Source of the DNA: Bacillus methanolicus
GTDB taxonomy: Bacteria > Bacillota > Bacilli > Bacillales > Cytobacillaceae
Reading direction: 5' to 3'
Assembly (NCBI RefSeq): GCF_028888695.1
Contig: NZ_PNFF01000002.1
Location: forward strand, 705,001 to 769,000
DNA: 64,000 bases
Position numbers and translations under genes: made by a program. The notes under the pieces were generated by a model. That model saw only the letters and a program-made list of their open reading frames with translations, had not been told where the DNA came from and did not search any database. This document shows, one piece after another, positions 34,214-43,215 of the stretch. Within the stretch, counting starts at the first letter, position 1. The number at the start of each line of letters is the position of its first letter.

Positions 34214-34341
34214 AACATCTCTAGCTTATCCAAGCTAACTCCCTAAAAGAAGCCAAAAAAGCGCTTCTTTACTTAAAGTCGGCCAAAAACATAAAGATTA
34301 AAGAAATTTTGTGGGGGACTTGAAAGTTTCGTTCATATCAG

Positions 34342-34496
34342 CCTTTAATTTGATAAATGAGCTTTTATTTAGATAAATGAGTCTTTATTTTGAAATATGA
34401 GCCTTCATTCGAATATATGAGCTTTTATTCCAAAAAATGAGCCTTCATTTTCGTTTATGAGCCGTCGATCACATTTATGAGCTTTCCATCACCATC
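34342..34496 (+). repeat. 20-bp tandem repeat array, right part
   Basis: After 15 bases of the interrupted unit, ATGAG recurs at exactly 34357, 34377, 34397, 34417, 34437, 34457 and 34477. The first 13 bases are conserved (ATGAGCYTTYATT) and the last seven vary freely. With the left part the array has nine to ten units. There is no gene in it, and no Cas genes or longer spacers, so it is not CRISPR. Confidence 0.9.
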
Positions 34497-34653
34497 ATTC
34501 CGCTAAAAAATATCCGAGACTTGTCCCGGTTTCTATATAACGAATCCCCCGGCAGAAACAAGATGTGTTCTTTGTGAATTCGATAAAAGGTTTATATTAT
34601 TCTCACAATATAATGTACAATATAAATAGGATCAGCCAAGAGGGGGAACAGAT

Positions 34654-35622
34654 GTGGGAAATTTCATAGGACAAGATCGTTACAAAGGTATTTTAATGGT
34701 AACTTTTGGAGCTACATTATGGGGATTATCAGGTACCGCGGCCCAGCAGCTTTTTCAAAATTATGGTGTTCCGATTGGGTGGCTAGTGACAATACGGCTG
34801 TTATTCTCGGGTGTAGCATTAATTGCAATAGGTCTGTTAAGTAAAGATAAAGAAAAGGTATGGGCGATTTGGAAAGATCGAAAGACACGACTCCAGTTAT
34901 TACTATTTGGAATTCTTGGATTGTTAGGAGTCCAGTATACATATTTCGCTTCGATCGAAACAGGAAACTCTGCGGTTGCTACATTACTTCAATACTTAGC
35001 TCCGATATTTATAACTGTCTATTTTATTTTGAGACATCGTGTATTTCCTGGTCGTATTGACCTAACAGCAATTCTATTAGCACTTTTAGGAACTTTCCTT
35101 TTGTTAACGAACGGTTCAATTAAGAATTTCGCCGTTTCCAATATCTCTGTCGCATGGGGAATATTGTCCGGTATAGCCCTTGCTTTTTATACAATATATC
35201 CCGTTCGATTACTAAAAAAATGGGGTTCAATAGTCGTTGTTGGATGGGGAATGATTATAGGAGGAATTGGATTGAGTTTTATTCATCCCCCTTGGAAAAT
35301 AGAAATTCAAGATTGGTCTATACATACACTTTCACTCATTAGCTTTGTCATTATTTTTGGAACGTTGATTGCATTTTTTCTTTATTTGGAAAGCCTTCGT
35401 TTTATTACCCCGAAAGAAACAAGTCTACTAAGCTGCACAGAACCGCTCGTCGCTGTTATTTCAGCAATTATATGGCTTCATGTTTCTTTTGGAGTGTTTC
35501 AAGCATTTGGCGCCCTGTGCGTGATGGCAATGGTAATTATCTTATCCTTTAAATCAAATGAACCTCAAAAAAAATTAACCGTCATTGAAGATGGAAGGCA
35601 ATTCCAACGCAAACAAGCCTAA
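34654..35622 (+). CDS. EamA-family (DMT) transporter
   Basis: A 322-residue membrane protein with ten predicted helices in two EamA halves. The first half opens with ILMVTFGATLWGLSGTAAQQ and contains NSAVATLLQYLAPIFITVYF; the second has AWGILSGIALAFYTIYPVRL and ETSLLSCTEPLVAVISAIIW. Members export or import metabolites such as amino acids. It sits just before the thiamine operon but ends before the riboswitch, so a link with thiamine is only possible. GTG 34654 follows AGGGGGAAC. Confidence 0.88.
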   Translation: MGNFIGQDRYKGILMVTFGATLWGLSGTAAQQLFQNYGVPIGWLVTIRLLFSGVALIAIGLLSKDKEKVWAIWKDRKTRLQLLLFGILGLLGVQYTYFASIETGNSAVATLLQYLAPIFITVYFILRHRVFPGRIDLTAILLALLGTFLLLTNGSIKNFAVSNISVAWGILSGIALAFYTIYPVRLLKKWGSIVVVGWGMIIGGIGLSFIHPPWKIEIQDWSIHTLSLISFVIIFGTLIAFFLYLESLRFITPKETSLLSCTEPLVAVISAIIWLHVSFGVFQAFGALCVMAMVIILSFKSNEPQKKLTVIEDGRQFQRKQA

Positions 35623-35682
35623 AAAAATGTTTCCACTTTTTCGGATTCGTGTTAAAATTTTAATAAATTAAATAATTCGCAA

Positions 35683-35771
35683 CACTAGGGGAGCCTTTTA
35701 AAGGCTGAGATTGAACTTCGGTTCTAAACCCTTTGAACCTGATCTGGATTATACCAGCGTAGGGAAGTGGA
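35683..35771 (+). promoter_or_regulatory. TPP riboswitch (THI element)
   Basis: The conserved pieces CTAGGGGAGCC, GGCTGAGATTGAAC, ACCCTTTGAACCTGATCTGG and CAGCGTAGGGAAGTGG are all in order. Thiamine pyrophosphate binding should favour the terminator at 35808 and shut the thiazole operon. Confidence 0.96.
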
Positions 35772-35807
35772 GACTATTTTTTAGACTAGGGTATTTTTAT
35801 GTACTTT

Positions 35808-35842
35808 AACCACTCTTTATGCTGGAGAGTGGTTTTTGTTTT
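35808..35842 (+). terminator. Riboswitch-linked terminator
   Basis: CCACTCT (35810-35816) / AGAGTGG (35826-35832) then TTTTTGTTTT. It stands between the TPP aptamer and tenI. Confidence 0.88.
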
Positions 35843-35874
35843 GCCAAGTTTACGTCCAAGGGCAGGTGTGGACG

Positions 35875-36504
35875 ATGGAAAAAGAAATTCATGTCATTTC
35901 GAACGGTATACAGAAAACCGATCAGTTTGTGAAGATAGCTTCTGAGATTCATCCGTATGTTACCGCCATTCACATTCGCGAAAAAACTGCAACAGCCAAA
36001 GAGGTCTATACCATCATTAAGGCAATGATCGATCAAGGAATCCCGTCCGGAAAAGTAGTTGTAAATGACCGTGCAGACGTTGCAAGAGCAGTTCATGCAC
36101 AGGGTGTTCAACTAACATACCAAAGCCTTGATGTACAACTTGTTAAAACGAGTTTTCCGGAATTGCGCATCGGGAAATCGGTTCACTCGATACAAGAAGC
36201 TGTTGAAGCTGAAGAGCAGGGAGCAGATTACCTTTTGTACGGACATATTTTCTCCACTTCTTCAAAGCCTGGATTGGCCCCAAGAGGTCTAGGTTCATTG
36301 CGGCAAATAGTAAAGGAGGTGGCAATTCCGGTAATCGCGATAGGAGGTATAGTACCTAATAATGCGAAAGAAGTTTTGTCGACAGGTGCGGCCGGCATTG
36401 CCGTCATGTCATTAATATGGGAAGCTCATTCACCGTTAGAAGCAATAAAAGAATTATATACGTTTGTAAATGGAAAGAGGGTTTCAAATGACAACCAGTT
36501 ATGA
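35875..36504 (+). CDS. tenI: Thiazole tautomerase TenI
   Basis: A 209-residue TIM-barrel protein of the ThiE/TenI family that aromatises the thiazole phosphate intermediate. Visible marks are IHVISNGIQKTDQF, AIHIREKTATAKEVY (near 40) with the phosphate loop at PVIAIGGIVPNNAKEVLSTG. It has TenI-type differences from the ThiE pyrophosphorylase. ATG 35875 is chosen (AGGTG upstream, 205-residue class length). The stop overlaps thiO by 17 nt. Confidence 0.9.
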   Translation: MEKEIHVISNGIQKTDQFVKIASEIHPYVTAIHIREKTATAKEVYTIIKAMIDQGIPSGKVVVNDRADVARAVHAQGVQLTYQSLDVQLVKTSFPELRIGKSVHSIQEAVEAEEQGADYLLYGHIFSTSSKPGLAPRGLGSLRQIVKEVAIPVIAIGGIVPNNAKEVLSTGAAGIAVMSLIWEAHSPLEAIKELYTFVNGKRVSNDNQL

Positions 36505-37618
36505 CGTTATTATTGTCGGAGGCGGAGTGATTGGCAGTTCAATAGCCTTTCATTTGGCAAAAAAGAAACGAAAGGTCCTGTTAGTCGAAAAAGACCGGAT
36601 TGGATGCGAGGCATCAAGCGCGGCAGCGGGAATGCTTGGTGCACAGGCGGAAATAACAGAAGCCGGTCCTTTTTATGACATGGCGCAAAAGAGCAGAAGT
36701 CTGTTTCCTGCCATAGCAGAGGAATTAAAAGAATGTTCCGGTATTGATGTTCATCTAGTAAATAAAGGGTTATTAAAGGTAGCTAGATCAGAAGACGAAG
36801 GAAACGAGTTAAAGAGACTCAAATCATTCTACCAGAAGCAAGGACAAAGAGCCGAATGGTTGTCTGATGCAGAGCTGCTTGAAAGAGAACCGAACCTTTC
36901 CCGTGATCTTATAGGCGCTATGTATCTGCCGGATGATGGACATGTGCTTGCTCCGGAATTAACTTCTGCTTTTGCGAGGGCAGCCTCCATTTTAGGTGTG
37001 AGTTTACGAGAGTACACAACAACAACAGGAATCATTATTCAAAAAGACCGGATTATTGGCGTTGAAACGAATGGCGGTAATTTTTACAGTGATACGGTAG
37101 TAGTGGCATCAGGTGTCTGGTCAGGAACCTTGCTGCAGCAAACCGGTCTTCATCTTCCGTTATATCCTGTGAAAGGGGAATGTTTTTCTTTACTGTATCC
37201 GGCAGCACCGATTACTGCTACCGTTATTTCGGAAGGATGCTACATTGTGCCAAAACAACGGGGCCGTCTTATCGTTGGCGCTACTATGGCAGAAGGACAA
37301 TACGATAAAAAGGTGACTCTAAAAGGAATTCGAGACCTTTTAACAAAGGCAGAAACGATATTACCGAACATTGTAGAGGGCGAATGGGAAAAAGCTTGGA
37401 CAGGCCTTCGTCCCCAAACTCCTGATGGATTGCCTTATATGGGCAAGCATCCTGAAATTGAAGGGCTATTTATTGCTGCGGGCCATTTTCGCAACGGAAT
37501 ATTGCTTAGCCCGATCACAGGACAGTGGATGACAGAGCTGATCGAAGGCGATCGGCAGGAAGAGACGTTGCAGCCGTTTCGGGTAGACCGGTTTTCAAAA
37601 ACGCTGATAGCGAGGTGA
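36488..37618 (+). CDS. thiO: Glycine oxidase ThiO
   Basis: A 376-residue FAD enzyme that oxidises glycine to the iminoacetate used for thiazole synthesis. The N-terminal dinucleotide fold is YDVIIVGGGVIGSSIAFHLA, followed by SSAAAGMLGAQAEI. The C-terminal GLRPQTPDGLPYMGKH and AAGHFRNGILLSP are typical of ThiO. ATG 36488 follows AAAGAGGG inside the end of tenI. Confidence 0.95.
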   Translation: MTTSYDVIIVGGGVIGSSIAFHLAKKKRKVLLVEKDRIGCEASSAAAGMLGAQAEITEAGPFYDMAQKSRSLFPAIAEELKECSGIDVHLVNKGLLKVARSEDEGNELKRLKSFYQKQGQRAEWLSDAELLEREPNLSRDLIGAMYLPDDGHVLAPELTSAFARAASILGVSLREYTTTTGIIIQKDRIIGVETNGGNFYSDTVVVASGVWSGTLLQQTGLHLPLYPVKGECFSLLYPAAPITATVISEGCYIVPKQRGRLIVGATMAEGQYDKKVTLKGIRDLLTKAETILPNIVEGEWEKAWTGLRPQTPDGLPYMGKHPEIEGLFIAAGHFRNGILLSPITGQWMTELIEGDRQEETLQPFRVDRFSKTLIAR

Positions 37619-37622
37619 CAAA

Positions 37623-37826
37623 ATGAAGCTCATTATAAACGGAGATGTAGTCGAACTGTCTAATGAAGTACGTACGATTCAGGATTTGTTGGCTCACTTC
37701 AACTTGCAAGACAAAGGAGCCATTGTTGAACTGAATCGGGAAATTCTTGAGAAAAGTGCACATGCAGAAGCATATTTGTCAGATGGCGATAAAATAGAAA
37801 TTGTTCATTTTGTGGGAGGCGGTTAA
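37623..37826 (+). CDS. thiS: Sulfur carrier protein ThiS
   Basis: A 67-residue ubiquitin-like carrier ending in VHFVGGG, with the Gly-Gly that is activated by ThiF and thiocarboxylated. The fold starts [15 protein letters not shown] 37623 is 4 nt after thiO; thiG follows at 2 nt. Confidence 0.95.
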   Translation: MKLIINGDVVELSNEVRTIQDLLAHFNLQDKGAIVELNREILEKSAHAEAYLSDGDKIEIVHFVGGG

Positions 37827-37827
37827 C

Positions 37828-38592
37828 ATGTTAAAAATTGGTCCTTATCAGTTTGAATCGAGGTTGCTGCTTGGAACAGGGAAGTTTCCTGATTTTGATG
37901 TACAGAAAGAGGCGGTAAAAGTATCAGGTGCTGAAATTCTAACATTTGCGGTTCGCCGTATGAATATTTATGAGCCGAACCAGCCGAACTTTTTGGAAAA
38001 GCTGGAAGTTGCAAATTTTACTTTGCTGCCGAATACGGCAGGAGCAAAAACGGCGGAAGAAGCGGTAAGAATTGCAAAACTGGCAAAGGCGTCCGGTTTG
38101 TGTGATATGATAAAAGTAGAAGTTATTGGTGATGATAAAACACTTCTTCCGGATCCGATTGAAACGTTAAAGGCATCTGAAATGCTTCTGGAGGAAGGAT
38201 TTATCGTTCTCCCTTACACTTCTGATGATGTAATATTAGCAAGAAAATTGCAGGAGCTTGGCGTGCATGCCATTATGCCCGGAGCTTCACCGATTGGTTC
38301 CGGTCAAGGAATTGTGAATCCGTTAAATTTAAGCCTGATTATCGAGCAAGCAGCTGTACCTGTCATTGTTGATGCAGGAATCGGTTCGCCGTCAGATGCG
38401 GCTCTCGCAATGGAGATGGGTGCAGATGGTGTTCTATTGAATACTGCTGTATCGGGTGCCAAAGATCCGGTGAAAATGGCTCTTGCAATGAAGCTGGCCA
38501 TTGAAGCAGGACGAATGGGATATGAAGCAGGCAGAATTCCGAAAAAAAGGTATGCAACCGCCTCGAGCCCGCTGGAGGGAATGATCGTTTAA
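37828..38592 (+). CDS. thiG: Thiazole synthase ThiG
   Basis: A 254-residue TIM-barrel enzyme that builds the thiazole ring from deoxyxylulose phosphate, the glycine imine and ThiS thiocarboxylate. Seen are [50 protein letters not shown] (Lys forming the Schiff base, near 96) and [18 protein letters not shown] 37828 follows GGGAGGCGG in the end of thiS. Confidence 0.96.
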   Translation: MLKIGPYQFESRLLLGTGKFPDFDVQKEAVKVSGAEILTFAVRRMNIYEPNQPNFLEKLEVANFTLLPNTAGAKTAEEAVRIAKLAKASGLCDMIKVEVIGDDKTLLPDPIETLKASEMLLEEGFIVLPYTSDDVILARKLQELGVHAIMPGASPIGSGQGIVNPLNLSLIIEQAAVPVIVDAGIGSPSDAALAMEMGADGVLLNTAVSGAKDPVKMALAMKLAIEAGRMGYEAGRIPKKRYATASSPLEGMIV

Positions 38593-39611
38593 TGAGCGAG
38601 CGGTATTCCAGGCAAGAATTATTTGCCGGAATTCAAAAAGAAGGACAGAAAAAGCTTTCGTCTAAACATGTATTGATCATCGGCGCCGGCGCTCTCGGTA
38701 CCGGCAACGCTGAAATACTGGCACGTGCAGGTGTCGGGAGAATAACGATCGTTGACCGCGACTATGTTGAGTGGAGCAATCTTCAACGACAACAGCTTTT
38801 CAGCGAAAAAGACGCGGAAAATCGAATGCCGAAAGCAATTGCGGCAAGGGAGCGGCTTCTGCAGATCAACTCGGACGTTCAGATCGAATCGTATATTATG
38901 GACGTAGGCATTCAAGAAATAGAAGAATTAACTGAAGATGTTGATCTTATTCTTGATGCTACTGATAACTTTGATATACGCCTGTTAATTAATGACATTT
39001 CACAAAAACGAAAGATTCCTTGGATATATGGAGCATGCGTCGGCAGTTATGGTTTAAGCTATACAATCATACCCGGAAAAACGCCATGTTTAGGCTGTCT
39101 TCTTGAAAGTGTTCCTATGGGTGGAGCAACTTGCGACACAGCGGGAATTATCGCACCTGCTGTGCAAATGGTTGTAGTCCATCAAACGTCAGAAGCGTTA
39201 AAAATTTTAGTAGAGGACATAAAAGCATTACGGAATACGCTCGTTTCGTTTGATCTTTGGAACAATCATTATGTGGCGATGAATGTTGATAAAATGAAAA
39301 AAGCAGATTGTCCTTCGTGCGGAGAAGCTCCCATCTATCCGTATTTGCAACCTGAAAACCAAATGAAAACAGCGGTTCTTTGCGGAAGGAATACGGTGCA
39401 AATCAGGCCCGCAGAACGAATTGAAAGAGATTTGAATCAGTTGGCAGAAACTCTTTCCCGTTCAGGCGGAAAGGTTGAGAAGAATCCATACCTTGTTTCG
39501 TTTATACAAGGCGATCACCGTCTAGTCGTTTTTAAAGACGGGAGAGTGCTTGTCCACGGTACAAAAGATATTGCAGAGGCGAAAAGCTTGTATCATCGCT
39601 TTATTGGATAG
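38592..39611 (+). CDS. thiF: ThiS adenylyltransferase ThiF (E1-like)
   Basis: A 339-residue ATP-dependent activator of ThiS. The nucleotide fold is VLIIGAGALGTGNAEILARA, followed by DRDYVEWSNLQRQQLF and DATDNFDIRLLIND. Zinc cysteines appear in PCLGCLLESVP and ADCPSCGE, and the catalytic-site Cys lies in GGATCDTAGI. The ATG overlaps the thiG stop. It ends the operon; no thiD follows, unlike in B. subtilis. Confidence 0.94.
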   Translation: MSERYSRQELFAGIQKEGQKKLSSKHVLIIGAGALGTGNAEILARAGVGRITIVDRDYVEWSNLQRQQLFSEKDAENRMPKAIAARERLLQINSDVQIESYIMDVGIQEIEELTEDVDLILDATDNFDIRLLINDISQKRKIPWIYGACVGSYGLSYTIIPGKTPCLGCLLESVPMGGATCDTAGIIAPAVQMVVVHQTSEALKILVEDIKALRNTLVSFDLWNNHYVAMNVDKMKKADCPSCGEAPIYPYLQPENQMKTAVLCGRNTVQIRPAERIERDLNQLAETLSRSGGKVEKNPYLVSFIQGDHRLVVFKDGRVLVHGTKDIAEAKSLYHRFIG

Positions 39612-39642
39612 ACAAATTTAAAACAAAATAAACAGTTAAGCC

Positions 39643-39698
39643 CCGGATCGAAGGAATATCAGATATAATTCTGGTTTATCCTCCGGTCTTTTTTTTAA
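39643..39698 (+). terminator. Terminator after thiF
   Basis: CGGATCGAAGGAATATCAGA pairs imperfectly with TCTGGTTTATCCTCCGGTC, followed by eight T. Confidence 0.78.
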
Positions 39699-39822
39699 GC
39701 TGATGTAATCATTAATTTTAAAAATTTTCAAAAAGAACCTTAGTTAAAATAAAAAACTGAAACCATTGAAACTAGCCCACAAAAGTAATAAGATTTTTCA
39801 TCAATAGAAGGAGAATGAAATA

Positions 39823-41361
39823 GTGAGTACAAAATATGTTATCGGTGTTGACATTGGAACAACAAGCACAAAATCAGTTCTGTTTCAAGTTGATGGCACA
39901 GTTATATCAAGTTCTTCAGTTGAATATCCACTGTTATCGCCTGCTCCTGATGCTGCAGAGCAAGATCCGGAAGAAATTTTCCAAGCTGTGATCAAATCCA
40001 TTAAGCAAACGATACAATCAAGTCATGTGGCCCCAACTGATATTCTATGTGTATCTTTTAGTTCCGCTATGCATAGTGTCATTGCAGTGGACAAAAAGGG
40101 AAGGCCATTAACGAAATGCATCACATGGGCGGATAATAGAAGTTCCATGTGGGCTGAAAAAATAAAAAATGAGATGAACGGACACCAAATCTATCTCCGT
40201 ACGGGAACGCCGATTCATCCGATGTCCCCATTTTCAAAGCTAACTTGGCTTCGACATGAGCATCAAGAACTTTTTTCAAGAAGTTATAAATTTATTTCTA
40301 TGAAAGAATATGTCTTTTATAAACTTTTTAAGAAATATATTATTGATTATTCCATTGCTTCCGCTACCGGGATGTTTAACCTGACTTCTTTAAAATGGGA
40401 TGAGGAAGCACTGGCTGTTGCCGGTGTTACAGAGAAACAGCTTTCTGAGCCCGTTCCAACTACATATCGTTTGACAGGAATGGACGAAACATTTGCAAGA
40501 GAAATGAATTTGCCAACAGATATTCCTTTTGTTGCAGGAGCCGGTGACGGAGTATTGTCAAATTTAGGTGTCAATGCGATAGAGCCTGGAGCAGTGGCTG
40601 TCACCCTTGGAACAAGCGGGGCCATTCGGACGGTAACGGATCGGCCAGTAACAGACCCACAAGGAAGGATCTTTTGTTATGCTTTAACGGAAGATCATTG
40701 GGTGATTGGCGGACCGGTTAATAATGGAGGTATGATTTTTAGATGGGTTCGCGACCAGCTCTGTTCTTCTGAAATGGAGACTGCATTACGTTTGGGAAAA
40801 GATCCGTATGAAGTTCTTACTGAAATGGCAGCAAGAGTTAAACACGGTTCGGACGGTTTATTATTCCATCCATATTTAGCGGGGGAAAGAGCTCCTTTAT
40901 GGGATGCAAACGCACGAGGGTCTTTTTTTGGATTAGGCTTGTATCATAAAAAAGAGCACCTGATTCGGGCTGTTATGGAAGGTGTAATCTTCAATTTATA
41001 TACGGTTCTTATTGCCATAAAAGAACGAATCGGAGAGCCTGAGAAGATTCAAGCAACCGGCGGCTTTGCAAGGTCAGAACTATGGAGACAAATGATGGCA
41101 GACATCTTTAACCGGGAAGTCTATGTACCCGAAAGTTTCGAAAGCTCATGTCTGGGAGCGGCTATCATTGGCTTATACAGTCTCGGTGAAGTAAATACAT
41201 TAAATGTCGTTTCTGATATGGTAGGAGCTATTTACCACCATCGACCGAATAAAGAAAATGCCGCAATCTATCAAGAGCTAATTCCTATCTATATACGACT
41301 TTCTCAACTTTTAAGAGAAGAATATGAAAGCATTGCTGCTTTCCAAAGGAAATGGATTTAA
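39823..41361 (+). CDS. gntK: Gluconokinase (FGGY family)
   Basis: A 512-residue sugar kinase. N-terminal phosphate loop IGVDIGTTSTKSVLF, substrate region SFSSAMHSVIAVD with ITWADNRS, and the C-terminal ATP domain with VTLGTSGAIR, GGPVNNGG, YLAGERAPLWD and QATGGFARSELWRQMMAD. The length and motifs match Bacillus GntK, which makes 6-phosphogluconate. It stands alone: no gntR, gntP or gntZ is adjacent, so other FGGY substrates cannot be fully excluded. GTG 39823 follows AGAAGGAGA. Confidence 0.88.
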   Translation: MSTKYVIGVDIGTTSTKSVLFQVDGTVISSSSVEYPLLSPAPDAAEQDPEEIFQAVIKSIKQTIQSSHVAPTDILCVSFSSAMHSVIAVDKKGRPLTKCITWADNRSSMWAEKIKNEMNGHQIYLRTGTPIHPMSPFSKLTWLRHEHQELFSRSYKFISMKEYVFYKLFKKYIIDYSIASATGMFNLTSLKWDEEALAVAGVTEKQLSEPVPTTYRLTGMDETFAREMNLPTDIPFVAGAGDGVLSNLGVNAIEPGAVAVTLGTSGAIRTVTDRPVTDPQGRIFCYALTEDHWVIGGPVNNGGMIFRWVRDQLCSSEMETALRLGKDPYEVLTEMAARVKHGSDGLLFHPYLAGERAPLWDANARGSFFGLGLYHKKEHLIRAVMEGVIFNLYTVLIAIKERIGEPEKIQATGGFARSELWRQMMADIFNREVYVPESFESSCLGAAIIGLYSLGEVNTLNVVSDMVGAIYHHRPNKENAAIYQELIPIYIRLSQLLREEYESIAAFQRKWI

Positions 41362-41557
41362 ATCATGGAATTGAAAAGTTAAATTGAATTTTTGCTTGCA
41401 CTTTTCTTTTGAAAATTTTTAATACCCGTCTTTCGCTTGTTTTTGGCAATAACAAAGCGCCTGTACTATCATTGTCGAAAAATAGGCCGTCTGCTTTTGA
41501 CAATTTCCGCTCCTATTTCCCGGGAAAATGTAAGAGACCCAAGCAATTTTCCAATCT
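41362..41557. other. Gene-free stretch after gntK
   Basis: About 200 bases with no supported gene and no clear terminator. A palindrome, a tRNA-like relic and a terminator follow in 41558-41768. Confidence 0.4.
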
Positions 41558-41577
41558 TTAATCAAACGTTTGATTAA
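41558..41577. promoter_or_regulatory. 20-bp palindrome, second copy
   Basis: TTAATCAAACGTTTGATTAA, identical to the centre of the 26-bp palindrome at 20562. It precedes a degraded region, so it may be the orphaned operator of a lost gene. Confidence 0.6.
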
Positions 41578-41649
41578 TAACTTGTATGTCACATTTTGTA
41601 AAAAATAAGAGCGATAAAAAGGATATTGGGATTTATGGAGCGGCCGTCC

Positions 41650-41720
41650 GGGAAAAACTCAGCTTGGAAGAGTACTAGTATGTGGTGTTTGTGGCAGAGG
41701 TTCGAATCTTGGCATTTTCA
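41650..41720 (+). pseudogene. Degenerate tRNA-like sequence
   Basis: A D-arm-like ACTCAGCTTGGAAGAGT, an anticodon-arm-sized piece and a T-loop-like GAGGTTCGAATCTTGG are correctly spaced. The 5' end GGGAAAA can partly pair with CATTTTC. Several stem pairs are broken, so this is at most a tRNA relic. Confidence 0.4.
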
Positions 41721-41723
41721 AAG

Positions 41724-41768
41724 AGACTGTCTCATAAGGGTCAGACCCTTAAGAGACAGTCTTTTTTT
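41724..41768 (+). terminator. Terminator-like palindromic element
   Basis: AGACTGTCTC (41724-41733) / GAGACAGTCT (41753-41762) enclosing AAGGGTCAGACCCTT, followed by seven T. It shares its core with the elements at 24835 and 48978. Confidence 0.85.
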
Positions 41769-41777
41769 GTTTAATTA

Positions 41778-43186
41778 ATGAAATATGATGTACAAAAATA
41801 TAAATTCTTTGAAATGAAGCTAATTGCGGTTACGATTTTGATTCATCCGTTCATCACAATTGTCCCGATTGCCTCCTATGTAGGTGCGGAGTTGCTGGTT
41901 GCAACATTAATTGCTTTACTTGTTTGTTTAATCCCGACAACGATTGGAGGGCTGCTTTCGGCTATCGGCATCGCGGGAATGGATCGTGTCACGAAATTTA
42001 ATGTCATCGCAAAGTCAGGGAAGGCAGTAGAAGCAGCTGGAGATATTAATACCATCATTCTTGATAAGACAGGAACGATTACACATGGGAACCGAATGGC
42101 GTCATCTTTTATCCCGGTAAAAAATTCTTCCCAGGAAGAGTTGAACCGGGTTGTTCTTCATAGTTCTCTCCATGATGAAACGCCTGAAGGAAGTTCCGTT
42201 ATTGAATTAGCGAAGAATTTAGGTGTTCCCGAAAGTGAATTTAAAACGACCGGGTCAGAGGGAGTGGAATTTAGGGCGGAAACCAGAATGAGTGGAACAG
42301 ATTTTGCTGATGGCCGTAAAGTTCGAAAAGGTGCTGTAGACGCGATTAAAGAATATCCCTGGAACATGGCGGTACTGTTCCGGTCGATCTGGAGGAAAAA
42401 GCGGAACAAATTGCAATGGAAGGCGGTACTCCGCTTGCCGTAGCAGACGGAAATTGCTTGTTAGGGTTAATTTATTTAAAAGATACTGTAAAACCGGGAA
42501 TGAGAAAACGGTTTGACGAATTAAGAAAAATGGGGATCAAAACAATCATGTGTACGGGGGATAACCCTCTGACGGCAGCCACCATTGCCAAAGAGGCGGG
42601 TGTGGATGACTTTATCGCAGAAGCAAAGCCGGAAGATAAAATAGTAATCATTCGCAAAGAACAAGCCGAAGGGAAGCTTGTCGCAATGACAGGCGACGGA
42701 ACGAACGATGCCCCTGCGCTAGCACAGGCGGATGTCGGTCTTGCCATGAATAGCGGTACGATTGCTGCCAAGGAAGTAGCAAACATGGTAGATCTCGATT
42801 CTGATCCGACCAAGATTATTGAAGTTGTAGCGATTGGAAAACAGCTTTTAATGACAAGAGGAGCCTTAACTACGTTCAGTATTGCAAATGATGTAGCGAA
42901 ATATTTTGCCATAATTCCGGCAATGTTTATGATGGCGATTCCGCAAATGAAGGCGCTTAACATTATGAATTTGGCAACACCTGAAAGTGCGATCCTTTCA
43001 GCGCTTATCTTTAACGCCGTGATTATTCCTTTGTTAATTCCGCTGGCCATGAAGGGTGTTAAGTATGTTCCGATGAGTGCAACGAAATTATTAAACCGCA
43101 ATTTGTTTATTTATGGTATGGGCGGGGTGCTGGCGCCGTTTGTTGGCATCAAACTGATTGATATGCTATTAAGTTTGTTTATTTAA
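41778..43186 (+). pseudogene. kdpB: KdpB, potassium-transporting ATPase subunit B (truncated and frameshifted)
   Basis: The sequence begins in the middle of KdpB: about the first 200 residues are missing. The membrane stretch [20 protein letters not shown] leads into the phosphorylation motif [12 protein letters not shown]. Near 42361, after VDAIKEY, the frame changes; it resumes as [20 protein letters not shown] in the next frame and runs to the end through [12 protein letters not shown]-like and [17 protein letters not shown] motifs. No kdpA precedes it. The gene cannot give a working pump. Confidence 0.92.
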
Positions 43187-43215
43187 AAAATTAAAGTTAA
43201 AGTGGTGACGAAAAA

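Larger units (their letters stand above)
32580..34341 (+). mobile_element. IS110-family (IS1111-like) element with bridge RNA candidate
   Basis: The ends are fixed by the repeat register: ATGAG at 32575-32579 plus CCTTTAATTTGATAA at 34342-34356 rebuilds one exact 20-bp unit. Both junctions carry AG (CT on the other strand), like the CT core of IS110 elements. Subterminal 12-bp inverted repeats are ATGAACGAAACT (32585-32596) and AGTTTCGTTCAT (34325-34336), offset 5 and 3 bp from the core as in the IS1111 group. The transposase is followed by about 500 bp of structured non-coding DNA. Total length about 1.76 kb. Confidence 0.85.

Noticed and set aside
34342-34496. Regular repeats that look like a CRISPR array
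   Set aside because: The period is only 20 bp, with 13 constant and 7 variable bases; there are no 25-40 nt spacers and no cas genes in the window.
41778-42443. Treating the first kdpB part as an intact short ATPase
   Set aside because: It lacks the N-terminal third and continues after a frameshift in the next frame, so it is one broken gene.
42472-43101. Long minus-strand frame of 209 codons
   Set aside because: It is a shadow of kdpB; the plus strand carries clear P-type ATPase motifs.
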